Below, one piece after another: positions 52,926 to 60,173 of a stretch of 64,000 nt of DNA. The stretch is taken from contig JADGDG010000001.1 in the NCBI GenBank assembly GCA_016744995.1, positions 598,011 through 662,010 of the forward strand. Reading direction: 5' to 3'. Under the pieces are notes generated by a model. That model was not told the DNA's origin. It did no database searches and was given only the letters and a program-made list of their open reading frames with translations. Made by a program: the position numbers and the translations under genes. The stretch's first letter is position 1. Each line of letters begins with the position of its first letter. Source of the stretch: Gammaproteobacteria bacterium. Lineage in GTDB: Bacteria; Pseudomonadota; Gammaproteobacteria; GRL18.

Positions 52926-54031
52926 AATCCAGCTCCTCCCAGTCCCTGGGCTTTGAACCACCATCGTTTTAATAATGTAAAACAAAAATAATACTGACCG
53001 TGCACATTTCTGCAGAGGTAATAATCTTTTGCTAAAGAATCCAGTAATTTAATCACTAAATCTCGACTGACAGGGAATTTTGTTTTTATCAGTTTATGAC
53101 ACTCATCTATAGAAAGTGGGGTATCTGTGGTGGCAAAAAAATCTAATAGCTGTTTAGTGATATCACTATGTGCTAATGGGCTATTGTTTTCCAGGAGTTC
53201 TGATCCGGTATAATAAGTAGCCAGCCGGGAACGAAAATGCTCCATCTCCAGTTCATTATTTGCATCAACGATTATTTCATCTATTACCTGATTCACCAGC
53301 TCCATATCAACTGGCTTCTCTGTTAATACCAGGCGGGTCACCACTCTTTCAATATAAAAGGGGACTCTGTCACACTGATTGATCATTAGCTCAATACTCT
53401 GATCCTCACTTATTTCAAGCTCTTCATTGGCTAACAGGTAAGCAGCCATTTTTTGTGCGTCTACTAATGATAAGGGCTCAAGTGGTATGGTTTTCATATC
53501 ATTAAGCGGTTCACTTGATATGTCCCGGCTTATTTCTGCCAATACATGGTGCAAACCAATAGAACCTGTAAAGATCATCCTTAAATTACTGATACTCTGG
53601 CGCAGGGAACGAAGCATATCGAGGATCTCCAGGGCACTATTATCAATAATGTCTGCCTTAAGCTCATTTTGATGGATTTTCTGCAACATATAAGGGATCT
53701 CATCCCAGAAAAAAAGGACTTGTTTATCCGTATTTTTACAAATAGTGGTCAGTGTTTTTTCCAGCAAAGGTTTCCAGTTTTTCTTTAATCCAGGAAATTT
53801 TATCTGTTTAGGTTCCATTGAGCCTAACAGACCTTTAAGTCCTTCCCATCCTTGTATTGATATTTTGTCTTTCAGATTAAGGTGTTTTGACAGGCTATTA
53901 AGAATTTTTTCTACAAATTGAAGAGGTGTAGCAATTGCTTCTACATCACTATAGATAACGATATAGTCACTATTCGGATTGTCTCTTAAGTGATTAAGTA
54001 CGGTGGTTTTCCCCATACGGCGCTCAGCCAC
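52922..54031 (-). CDS. P-loop ATPase, probably with a damaged N-terminus
   Basis: This 369-residue ATPase (archaeal-type/STAND-like) has Walker A at its very start (AERRMGKTT), Walker B as VLFFWDEIP, a following RMIFTGSIGLHHVL sensor strand and a C-terminal winged-helix-like region. The only in-frame start is a GTG that lies inside the P-loop region, so the first beta strand is missing. The lost part can be read just upstream in another frame (see 54032-54106). The gene overlaps the TPR ATPase gene by 4 bases. The product may be inactive, or the sequence may carry an error at the poly-A run. Confidence 0.65.
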   Translation of the reverse strand: MAERRMGKTTVLNHLRDNPNSDYIVIYSDVEAIATPLQFVEKILNSLSKHLNLKDKISIQGWEGLKGLLGSMEPKQIKFPGLKKNWKPLLEKTLTTICKNTDKQVLFFWDEIPYMLQKIHQNELKADIIDNSALEILDMLRSLRQSISNLRMIFTGSIGLHHVLAEISRDISSEPLNDMKTIPLEPLSLVDAQKMAAYLLANEELEISEDQSIELMINQCDRVPFYIERVVTRLVLTEKPVDMELVNQVIDEIIVDANNELEMEHFRSRLATYYTGSELLENNSPLAHSDITKQLLDFFATTDTPLSIDECHKLIKTKFPVSRDLVIKLLDSLAKDYYLCRNVHGQYYFCFTLLKRWWFKAQGLGGAGL

Positions 54032-54106
54032 AAATAATACCGACTCCTTTTCTAAAGCCTTCCATATTTATTTTACTATTTTTTTTCGCCCAAACATTTT
54101 TGACAT
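54032..54106 (-). pseudogene. Displaced N-terminal coding segment of the ATPase gene
   Basis: A good ribosome site (AAGGATGAT) precedes an ATG at 54106 that begins MSKMFGRKK, the usual opening of this ATPase type. After an 8-A run (54079-54086, T on + strand) the frame goes out of step. In the ATPase frame the sequence continues KIVK, a stop, then IWKALEKESVLFV joining the P-loop. One base fewer in the A run plus a sense codon in place of the TAA would restore one continuous protein. Confidence 0.55.
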
Positions 54107-54123
54107 TATTTATCATCCTTAAC

Positions 54124-54163
54124 ACGTACGACAAATTCATTGTACAATAGATTTATCGTACGT
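54124..54163. promoter_or_regulatory. Nested palindromes upstream of the ATPase pair
   Basis: The outer arms ACGTACGACAAA and TTTATCGTACGT match at 11 of 12 positions and enclose a perfect inner palindrome ATTGTACAAT (54139-54148). Three GTAC-centred elements in 40 bases, right upstream of the ribosome site, look like an operator. Confidence 0.5.
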
Positions 54164-54242
54164 CAAGAAAATATGGGGATTATATTGCTAAAATGGATGC
54201 GGCGGTATGCTGGCTGTTATTCATATACAGCGAATTCAATAC

Positions 54243-55043
54243 TTAACGTACAGCAACATATTGTGCTTTATTCAGACTCATTTGCTGATAAATAGTTTCA
54301 GACAGTTCCTGATTTATCTGTTGTTCCAACTGACTGGTGATAACATAGCCTAAACTTCCATCAGTCCAAAAAGAAGCATTAAATGAGTTATTCCGGAGCA
54401 TTTTACTACTGTGGTTAATCGCTGTTTCTTTTTGCGGCCAGACTCCTCTTTTTATGTATAAGGTCACTCGTTCACCCTTTTTATTTTGATACATATATTG
54501 AGCTGCCATTCGCTCTTTTGTTGAAGGCAATAAACGACCACCCACTAATTCAAACTGATATTGTCTCAGATCGGGTGCTTTAATTTGTGTTTTTAAACGC
54601 TTTGACAACCAGTTGTTCATATGTTGTTTTTTATCTGCACCCACTTCAACAGGATGTAATTTTTCAACACTATAAACACTATGAGCAAACATAGCCGGGC
54701 TTTCCAAATCTATAGCCAGAGAGTCTCCGTGAGGGGTGCTGAAATTCTCTATCTGCCAACCAGACAACGCCCCTACAACAAAAAATAATATTGATGCGGC
54801 AATAGCAAGATAATTAAATGGTTTCTGTTTACAGGTATTCAATAAATGAGGCGGGATCATTTCTTCATATATGGGCTGATACAAGCCCTTTAATGATGCC
54901 TCAATTTTCTGATACTCGGCCATTTTTTTTTGTGCCGCAGGATTATTTTTTAAACGTGCCTGAAATTTTTTTGCATTTTCTGGCGTTAATTGTTGATCAA
55001 GATAAGCCTGTATCTCTTTATCATTTATAGTATCATGCATCAC
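54243..55043 (-). CDS. Membrane anti-sigma factor
   Basis: This 266-residue protein has an N-terminal cytoplasmic helical region of the anti-sigma type (IQAYLDQQLTPENAKKFQARL, about 10-30), one membrane helix near residues 78-98 (LAIAASILFFVVGALSGW) and a periplasmic C-terminal domain. There is no zinc-binding HxxxCxxC motif. It starts 5 bases after the sigma factor gene, the standard layout for an ECF sigma/anti-sigma pair. Confidence 0.83.
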   Translation of the reverse strand: MMHDTINDKEIQAYLDQQLTPENAKKFQARLKNNPAAQKKMAEYQKIEASLKGLYQPIYEEMIPPHLLNTCKQKPFNYLAIAASILFFVVGALSGWQIENFSTPHGDSLAIDLESPAMFAHSVYSVEKLHPVEVGADKKQHMNNWLSKRLKTQIKAPDLRQYQFELVGGRLLPSTKERMAAQYMYQNKKGERVTLYIKRGVWPQKETAINHSSKMLRNNSFNASFWTDGSLGYVITSQLEQQINQELSETIYQQMSLNKAQYVAVR

Positions 55044-55047
55044 TTTC

Positions 55048-55557
55048 TCACTTTACTCTTCTTAACAGGGTAGGATTTTCTCTAAACAAGATTTGTCTCA
55101 GCTTCTCTCTGCTTCTGTGTAATCGAGACATCACAGTGCCCATAGGAACATTAAGAATTTTTGCCACCTCCTCATATGAAAAGCCTTCTAACGAGACTAA
55201 TAGCATGACTTCTTTATGTTGTATGGGCAAGTTTTCCATATGCTTTTTAAGTTGAGCAGCAAAATAATCCTGAGCAGGATCATCGACTGCAGATTCAATC
55301 GATTCATGTTCCTGAATATCTTCAAATACATATGAACTGGATTTATTAACCTGATTAATAAATAAATTATGCATAATTGTAAACAGCCATGCTCTTAGAT
55401 TTGTATTTCGCATCCATAAAGTGTGTTTTTTTAAGGCTCGCTCCAGAGTATCCTGAACCAGATCATCTGCATAACACACACTATTTGAAGTTAAGGCTGT
55501 TGCATAACGACGTAAACTGGGAATATATTCAATTAATTTTGTTTCAAATTTTTTCAT
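55048..55557 (-). CDS. ECF-family RNA polymerase sigma factor
   Basis: This 169-residue protein has region 2 (YADDLVQDTLERALKK, WLFTIMHNLFIN) and region 4 (LPIQHKEVMLLVSLEGFSYEEVAKILNVPMGTVMSRLHRSREKL) and nothing else, as in ECF sigma factors. An AGAGG site precedes the ATG. The anti-sigma gene follows 4 bases later. The cytochrome P460 gene lies just upstream on the same strand and could belong to its regulon. Confidence 0.93.
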   Translation of the reverse strand: MKKFETKLIEYIPSLRRYATALTSNSVCYADDLVQDTLERALKKHTLWMRNTNLRAWLFTIMHNLFINQVNKSSSYVFEDIQEHESIESAVDDPAQDYFAAQLKKHMENLPIQHKEVMLLVSLEGFSYEEVAKILNVPMGTVMSRLHRSREKLRQILFRENPTLLRRVK

Positions 55558-55598
55558 TACTGCCTCTGTCAGCAGTCAAATAAGACAATTTATCTGTC

Positions 55599-55633
55599 AT
55601 TGAATACCCGCTGTTCATAAATGGGTATTCAAT
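55599..55633 (-). promoter_or_regulatory. Inverted repeat upstream of the ECF sigma gene
   Basis: ATTGAATACCC and GGGTATTCAAT form a perfect 11-bp inverted repeat with a 13-base loop, between the P460 stop and the sigma start. There is no T-run on the - strand, so an operator or attenuator is as likely as a terminator. Confidence 0.5.
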
Positions 55634-55669
55634 ACACATAAGTTAAAGAAATTATATTTACTTCAGGAG

Positions 55670-56173
55670 CTAAGGTAAACTCACAGGTGTTGTGTAAACA
55701 TAATCTCTGTCTTTTACTGGTGTATGACAAGCAAAGCATTCCAGAGTAAATTGCTCATTATTACCATATGGCTTTTGATCCAGACCTAACCAACGAGCAT
55801 ATCCCCAACCACCCGTTGCAGCATATTTTTCACTGTCTTTGAACATAAACTCTGCATGTATAAATTTATCAGGTACTATAGCTTTGTTCCAATGTTCATC
55901 ATTCTTCTGCTTCCATACTAATTTACCCAGAACTGCACCAGCAGGCCAGGGATTAGTCTCATGTGCACGAGCAGCTTGAATAGCAATATCATTACCAATA
56001 ATTATACGCAGCGAATTATTATCAATACGATGTGATTGTGAAATAACCTTCCAATCTTTGTAATTTTCAGGTAGTTCAATACCATTAGGCGCTGGTTTTA
56101 CATCTGCCGAAAATGAGTTGACACTCATTAATGATACACCAATTATAGTAACCAGATAAGATAATTTTTTCAT
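55670..56173 (-). CDS. Cytochrome P460-family protein
   Basis: This 167-residue exported protein has a signal peptide (KKLSYLVTIIGVSLMSVNSFSA) and a single c-type haem site near the C-terminus (CFACHTPVKDRDYVYT). Segments such as PENYKDWKVISQSHR, RIIIGNDIAIQAAR and PDGAVLGKLVWK-like (here PAGAVLGKLVWKQK) match the P460 family, whose members oxidise hydroxylamine or handle nitric oxide and related ligands. A cross-linking Lys cannot be confirmed by eye. ATG 56173 is preferred; 56185 is in frame. The ECF sigma and anti-sigma genes follow. Confidence 0.85.
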   Translation of the reverse strand: MKKLSYLVTIIGVSLMSVNSFSADVKPAPNGIELPENYKDWKVISQSHRIDNNSLRIIIGNDIAIQAARAHETNPWPAGAVLGKLVWKQKNDEHWNKAIVPDKFIHAEFMFKDSEKYAATGGWGYARWLGLDQKPYGNNEQFTLECFACHTPVKDRDYVYTTPVSLP

Positions 56174-56459
56174 TTTTTTTCCCATTATGACAGGTGATTT
56201 TTTTCATCATAGTTCCTGTTTATTTTGTTAATTATTTGTTTGCTACACTTTATAAACAGAATAGAATTGAAATTATTCCATTTTTATTAAATAATTTTAA
56301 AAAAATGCTAATGACTTAAGACCATTTTTTTCATGGGGAAAGGGATTCAGGTAAAGAAACAGGCTGAAGATAAGTGATTCATAGCATCGGAAATCATGAA
56401 CAAGTTATTAATAGTCAAGTAGCCAAACTAAATAACTATTCCTAAATAGTACACACTGA

Positions 56460-56534
56460 GTATCAGCTTCTATTGTTTATTATGGTGTGAGTTGACGCAG
56501 TCTGAGCACAATAATAAACAATAGAAGCTGATAC
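56460..56534. repeat. Perfect 24-bp inverted repeat with 27-base centre
   Basis: GTATCAGCTTCTATTGTTTATTAT (56460-56483) is the exact complement of 56511-56534. The 27-base centre can add a further short pairing (TGTG/CACA). It lies alone in the 491-bp gap between the P460 and kinase genes, where I see no other feature and no target-site duplication. It could be a folded RNA element, a double terminator or a small mobile-element remnant. Confidence 0.9.
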
Positions 56535-56664
56535 GGTCTTTCGGTAGATAATGTTCACCATTTTAGGAGCAGTTATCCAGGATCATATGACTACTTTTGC
56601 TGATAAAGTTGTTCAGTTTAAGTTGATTTCTACAACTTAGGAAAGGCAATATTTTCTCAAGGGA

Positions 56665-57069
56665 TCAGGGATTAGGAATTAATTTTTCTAGCAGAGTTGT
56701 ATTAACACCATCAATACTCGTATAGCGCACAGAATCTGTCCATTGCTGCATAATAAACCAGCCCCGGCCACTCTCACTTTCAGCGGCAACAAGTTTTTCA
56801 GGTATTGGCTGTATCATTGTCTTCCCAGTATCTGAGATGGTAATCGTTAATTGCTTATCCTGCATCAACCATTCAATATGAACGTTATTTCCAGCTTTAT
56901 TTTCATAGGCATGTATTATGGCATTATTAACCGCTTCAACAACGCAGGTTTCCATTTGAAAACAAGCTGTATCATCCATCCTATGTTCCCGGCACAGAGC
57001 CGATATTGCAATACCAACTAATGATACACGCTCCAGAAGACTTTCAATATCAAAGGAAATGCTTTGCAT
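56665..57069 (-). CDS. RsbW-like anti-sigma/serine kinase
   Basis: This 134-residue protein of the GHKL ATPase type has the N-box ETCVVEAVNNAIIHAYEN, a G1 box ISDTGK and a G2 segment SGRGWFIMQQ, as in RsbW/SpoIIAB. Such kinases phosphorylate the Ser of STAS domains. It is the last gene of an operon that also encodes a PP2C phosphatase and a glycosyltransferase with two STAS domains, which are the likely substrates. No sigma factor gene is in this operon. Confidence 0.9.
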   Translation of the reverse strand: MQSISFDIESLLERVSLVGIAISALCREHRMDDTACFQMETCVVEAVNNAIIHAYENKAGNNVHIEWLMQDKQLTITISDTGKTMIQPIPEKLVAAESESGRGWFIMQQWTDSVRYTSIDGVNTTLLEKLIPNP

Positions 57070-57117
57070 GGGATCACTCTTTGAAAAATTACAGACATAC
57101 TCAGTTCAAATATACGT

Positions 57118-58347
57118 TCAATAGGGCTTTATTTCAACACCAAGCAAAGAGATATCATCAGCAAAAGAGTCACTCCATACCCCAAGCCCATGCCACTGCT
57201 CAACACTGGTCACAATATTATTTAGACTCTGCTTCAACGTTTGCTGACTCGATTGTTGTAGAACCGCCTGTAAACGCTGAAGTTCATAGAGTGAATCATT
57301 ATGATCACAGCACTCTGTAATACCATCTGAATAGAGCAGGAAACGGTCACCAGGATTCAAATGAAAGTTCACATTGCTATAGTGTGCATCATCAATTAAA
57401 CCCACAGGATGCCCCCCCTGCCCCAGGATATCCATGGCTCCATTCTGCCTTGCAACAATGGGATAAGGATGCCCTGCCTGACAGAGCGTTCCATCACCAG
57501 TCTGAGTATTTACAATGGCATAAACCATTGTAAAATAAATAATTTCATCATTATCATCAAGAAAGTTTTCATTCAGCAGTTGAATAATTGCAGCAGGATC
57601 TCTGAAACAGGAAGATGTATTTACATGACTGTTTTCATAATAAATAAATTCTGAACATTTTTCTGGGCACAACATCTTATTCAGATACACCGATAACATC
57701 GCCGCAGGAACCCCATGACCAGAGACGTCTATTAAATATAATGCCAGATGAACATCATCCAATGGATAAAAACCAAATAAATCACCCGCCAATTCATCTG
57801 CAGGCCTATAATCCCAGGAAATATTAACTGGCAATTCTATATTGGTTGATTTAGGCAGCAATGCCTGCTGTATTTTGACTGCGGCATTAATATCATTTTT
57901 TATTCGTTGATAGTTTTGTTTTATTTTATTATGGGCTGATTTAAGCTGATTATTTTTTTCTAATAGTTCTCGTTCCAGTTTCAGCACTCTTTGACCTGCC
58001 TTAAGACGAACCTTTAATTCTTTGGAAGAAACAGGTTTTGAAATATAATCATCAGCCCCTGATTCAAAACCAGTCACCAAATCATCATTTGAATCTTTTG
58101 CTGTAAGCAAAATAACATACACATACTGAGCACTTTCTAAATCACTCCTCACACGCTGACACAGCTCAACACCTGATAGTTTTGGCATCATCCAGTCAGT
58201 GAGCAATAAATGAATGCTTTCTGTCTGTAACACCTGCCAGGCGGCTTCACCATCAAAACAAATGACTGTTTGATGGCCCCATTTTTCCAATACATTTTTC
58301 AGGTACAAACAAACAGATTGATCATCATCAACAATTAGAATTTTCAT
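57118..58347 (-). CDS. Receiver-PP2C (SpoIIE-type) phosphatase response regulator
   Basis: This 409-residue protein has an N-terminal receiver (IVDDDQS, acceptor in LLTDWMMPKLSG near residue 52, ISKP), a coiled linker (about 125-160) and a SpoIIE-type PP2C domain with DELAGDLFGF, LIDVSGHGVPAAM and LYSDGITECCD. It is built like RsbU/RssB-type phosphatases that dephosphorylate STAS proteins when the receiver is phosphorylated. It lies between the STAS-fused glycosyltransferase and the RsbW-like kinase, completing a partner switch. Confidence 0.92.
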   Translation of the reverse strand: MKILIVDDDQSVCLYLKNVLEKWGHQTVICFDGEAAWQVLQTESIHLLLTDWMMPKLSGVELCQRVRSDLESAQYVYVILLTAKDSNDDLVTGFESGADDYISKPVSSKELKVRLKAGQRVLKLERELLEKNNQLKSAHNKIKQNYQRIKNDINAAVKIQQALLPKSTNIELPVNISWDYRPADELAGDLFGFYPLDDVHLALYLIDVSGHGVPAAMLSVYLNKMLCPEKCSEFIYYENSHVNTSSCFRDPAAIIQLLNENFLDDNDEIIYFTMVYAIVNTQTGDGTLCQAGHPYPIVARQNGAMDILGQGGHPVGLIDDAHYSNVNFHLNPGDRFLLYSDGITECCDHNDSLYELQRLQAVLQQSSQQTLKQSLNNIVTSVEQWHGLGVWSDSFADDISLLGVEIKPY

Positions 58348-58377
58348 ATTTTTTATATCCGGCGAGTGCTTCTGATA

Positions 58378-59946
58378 CTATTGATTTAATGCCAGTTTTG
58401 CATCTTTTTTACTATCATAGATATTAAAAAAATCATGCAAATTAGTTATGTCCAACAACTGACAAATCATTTCAGTGGGATTGATTAACACCATTTGTTT
58501 ATTACGCTTTTTTAGATCACGTTCCAGCTGGAAAAAAAATCGTAAACCTGTACTGTCTAAAAAAGAAAGACTGGATAAATCAAGAATACAATCACCAGAA
58601 CCCAATAATCTGATTGATTCATTAAAATCCATTAAAGAAATAGCGCTGGCATCTAAACGTCCCACCAGATGGGCAATTGTTAATTTTTCATTTTGTTCAT
58701 CAATAATAATATATTTGTTTTCATTAAAATTTTTACTTTTTTCAGGATAAAAGAGGGGTAAGGTTTCTTTACTTCCAGATTCATTGAACAAATCCCAAAC
58801 ATGAGTCAACTTCAACAAACGCACAACATCATCATTAACCAGACCAGTAGATGAAACGCTCATCTGATTTTTTTGTGCTCGTTTATACAGTCTGACCAAC
58901 ATGCCTAATGCATTTGAATCAATCATTTCAACATCAATAAAATCAAATATCAGATTTTTATATTCCAGTAAATAATTCTCCCAATTATCGATAATAATCT
59001 GCATACTTCGACTATCCAACCGTCTGGATAACTTAATCTTCACTTCATATGAATTCCAACCTTGTATGATATCACTTGGATAGGCTTTATTATCATGCAT
59101 TAAGGCTCGATTTTTTTTTCTTTGTATTAAATTAGAAAGTAATAACGGAATAGTTATGACACATAACTTAGGGATTGCAATAGCATAGCGTTTCCATAAT
59201 CTTTTGGGATCCTGCAGTATTCGATGGATCCATTCAAAACCACTTTTTTGCACCCAGACTGGCGCCCTGCTGACGTTGCCCACAATAAACTCATAGGTAC
59301 CACCAATTCCAATAGTGACAGCGGCCTTTAATTTATGGCTATTACGGTTGAACCACAGCTCTTGCTTTGGATTGCCAAAACCAACCAATAAAATATCAGG
59401 CCTTACTTTGTTTATTTTTTCCAGGATTAATTTATCCTGTTCATCAGCTGTCAGCATTTCTTCACCTTCGGTGTAAACAAAAGGAGAGTCAACACCAGCC
59501 ACATTGAGTCCAGGATATTTCTGTATTAATTTATCCGCCGCCTGTTGGCCGATATCACCACTTCCACCCAGAAAATAAACAGAGTGCCCCGTTTGAGCAA
59601 TTGTTTTTGCTAACGCAGGTACCAGGTCAGATCCAGCTACACGTGCTTGTATTGGTGCATGCAATAAACGCGATAACCAGACAATGGGCATTCCATCTGC
59701 AGTGACCAAATCTGCATTTTGTAAAATTTCTAATAATTCAGGGTGCCTGGCAGGACCGAACGGAAACCAGCTTAATGAATTCATTAAAAAATCTACATTG
59801 ACTGTCGCCACCTGTCTTGGTCGCCAGTCCAGTTGATAATCTCTTATCATAGAAAGGATATGCTGGATCGTTGAATCAAGCGAAAGATCATCAACAGGGA
59901 CACCTAAAATCATCACTTCCGGCAATTGTTCAGTCTGGTTATGCAT
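58378..59946 (-). CDS. WecG/TagA/CpsF glycosyltransferase fused to two STAS domains
   Basis: This 522-residue protein starts with a GT26 (WecG/TagA) domain of about 250 residues: LGVPVDDLSLDSTIQHIL, the catalytic region NADLVTADGMPIVW, FLGGSGDIGQQAA, VGFGNPKQELWF and GGTYEFIVGNVSRAP. A basic, hydrophobic stretch near 260-275 follows, then two STAS domains with DSNALGML (D343) and DSTGLRFF (D464), both keeping the Ser after Asp. ATG 59946 is preferred over 59961 because GTGG lies at the right spacing. The enzyme should add an N-acetylmannosaminuronate- or ManNAc-type sugar to a lipid-linked glycan. The PP2C and RsbW-like genes follow 30 and 48 bases apart. Confidence 0.9.
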   Translation of the reverse strand: MHNQTEQLPEVMILGVPVDDLSLDSTIQHILSMIRDYQLDWRPRQVATVNVDFLMNSLSWFPFGPARHPELLEILQNADLVTADGMPIVWLSRLLHAPIQARVAGSDLVPALAKTIAQTGHSVYFLGGSGDIGQQAADKLIQKYPGLNVAGVDSPFVYTEGEEMLTADEQDKLILEKINKVRPDILLVGFGNPKQELWFNRNSHKLKAAVTIGIGGTYEFIVGNVSRAPVWVQKSGFEWIHRILQDPKRLWKRYAIAIPKLCVITIPLLLSNLIQRKKNRALMHDNKAYPSDIIQGWNSYEVKIKLSRRLDSRSMQIIIDNWENYLLEYKNLIFDFIDVEMIDSNALGMLVRLYKRAQKNQMSVSSTGLVNDDVVRLLKLTHVWDLFNESGSKETLPLFYPEKSKNFNENKYIIIDEQNEKLTIAHLVGRLDASAISLMDFNESIRLLGSGDCILDLSSLSFLDSTGLRFFFQLERDLKKRNKQMVLINPTEMICQLLDITNLHDFFNIYDSKKDAKLALNQ

Positions 59947-59985
59947 ATTTTCACCACTCATTTATCTATTAAGTAATGGTATTAA

Positions 59986-60002
59986 AGCAAAGAGAGTACC
60001 AA
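59986..60002 (-). promoter_or_regulatory. Sigma-54 promoter for the WecG-STAS/PP2C/RsbW operon
   Basis: On the - strand TTGGTACTCTCTTTGCT has GG (60000-59999) and GC (59988-59987) exactly ten bases apart, with TGGYAC and TTGCT matching the consensus. The expected start of transcription is near 59975, about 30 bases before the ATG at 59946. Confidence 0.75.
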
Positions 60003-60090
60003 AGCCAACCATATACTTTAAAAACAAAGACTTAACAACAAATAGTGCTTGTATTTTATTTATTATAATGAGGGAAAATATTATAGATTC

Positions 60091-60120
60091 GCAGATTGCA
60101 AAATTCGTTTTGCAATCTGC
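60091..60120. promoter_or_regulatory. Perfect 13-bp inverted repeat carrying TTGCA/TGCAA arms
   Basis: GCAGATTGCAAAA and TTTTGCAATCTGC are exact complements around a TTCG centre. The arms contain TTGCA and TGCAA half-sites, spaced ten bases apart instead of three. The centre is about 105 bases upstream of the -24 GG of the promoter at 59986, the same distance as at the other two sigma-54 promoters. It could also act as a hairpin after the kinase gene, but no T-run follows. Confidence 0.6.
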
Positions 60121-60173
60121 TGAAGCAGAATTTAACTTCAATAAAGGTGCAAGTGTGGAAGATCATGTTAAAA

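Noticed and set aside
56460-56534. Integron attC site
   Set aside because: The inverted repeat is perfect and lacks the R'/R'' core and the bulged bases that mark attC sites, and no integrase gene is near.
60091-60120. Simple intrinsic terminator for the hybrid kinase gene
   Set aside because: The stem is strong but no T-run follows on the - strand, and its distance from the sigma-54 promoter and its TTGCA arms fit an activator site better. A dual role is not excluded.
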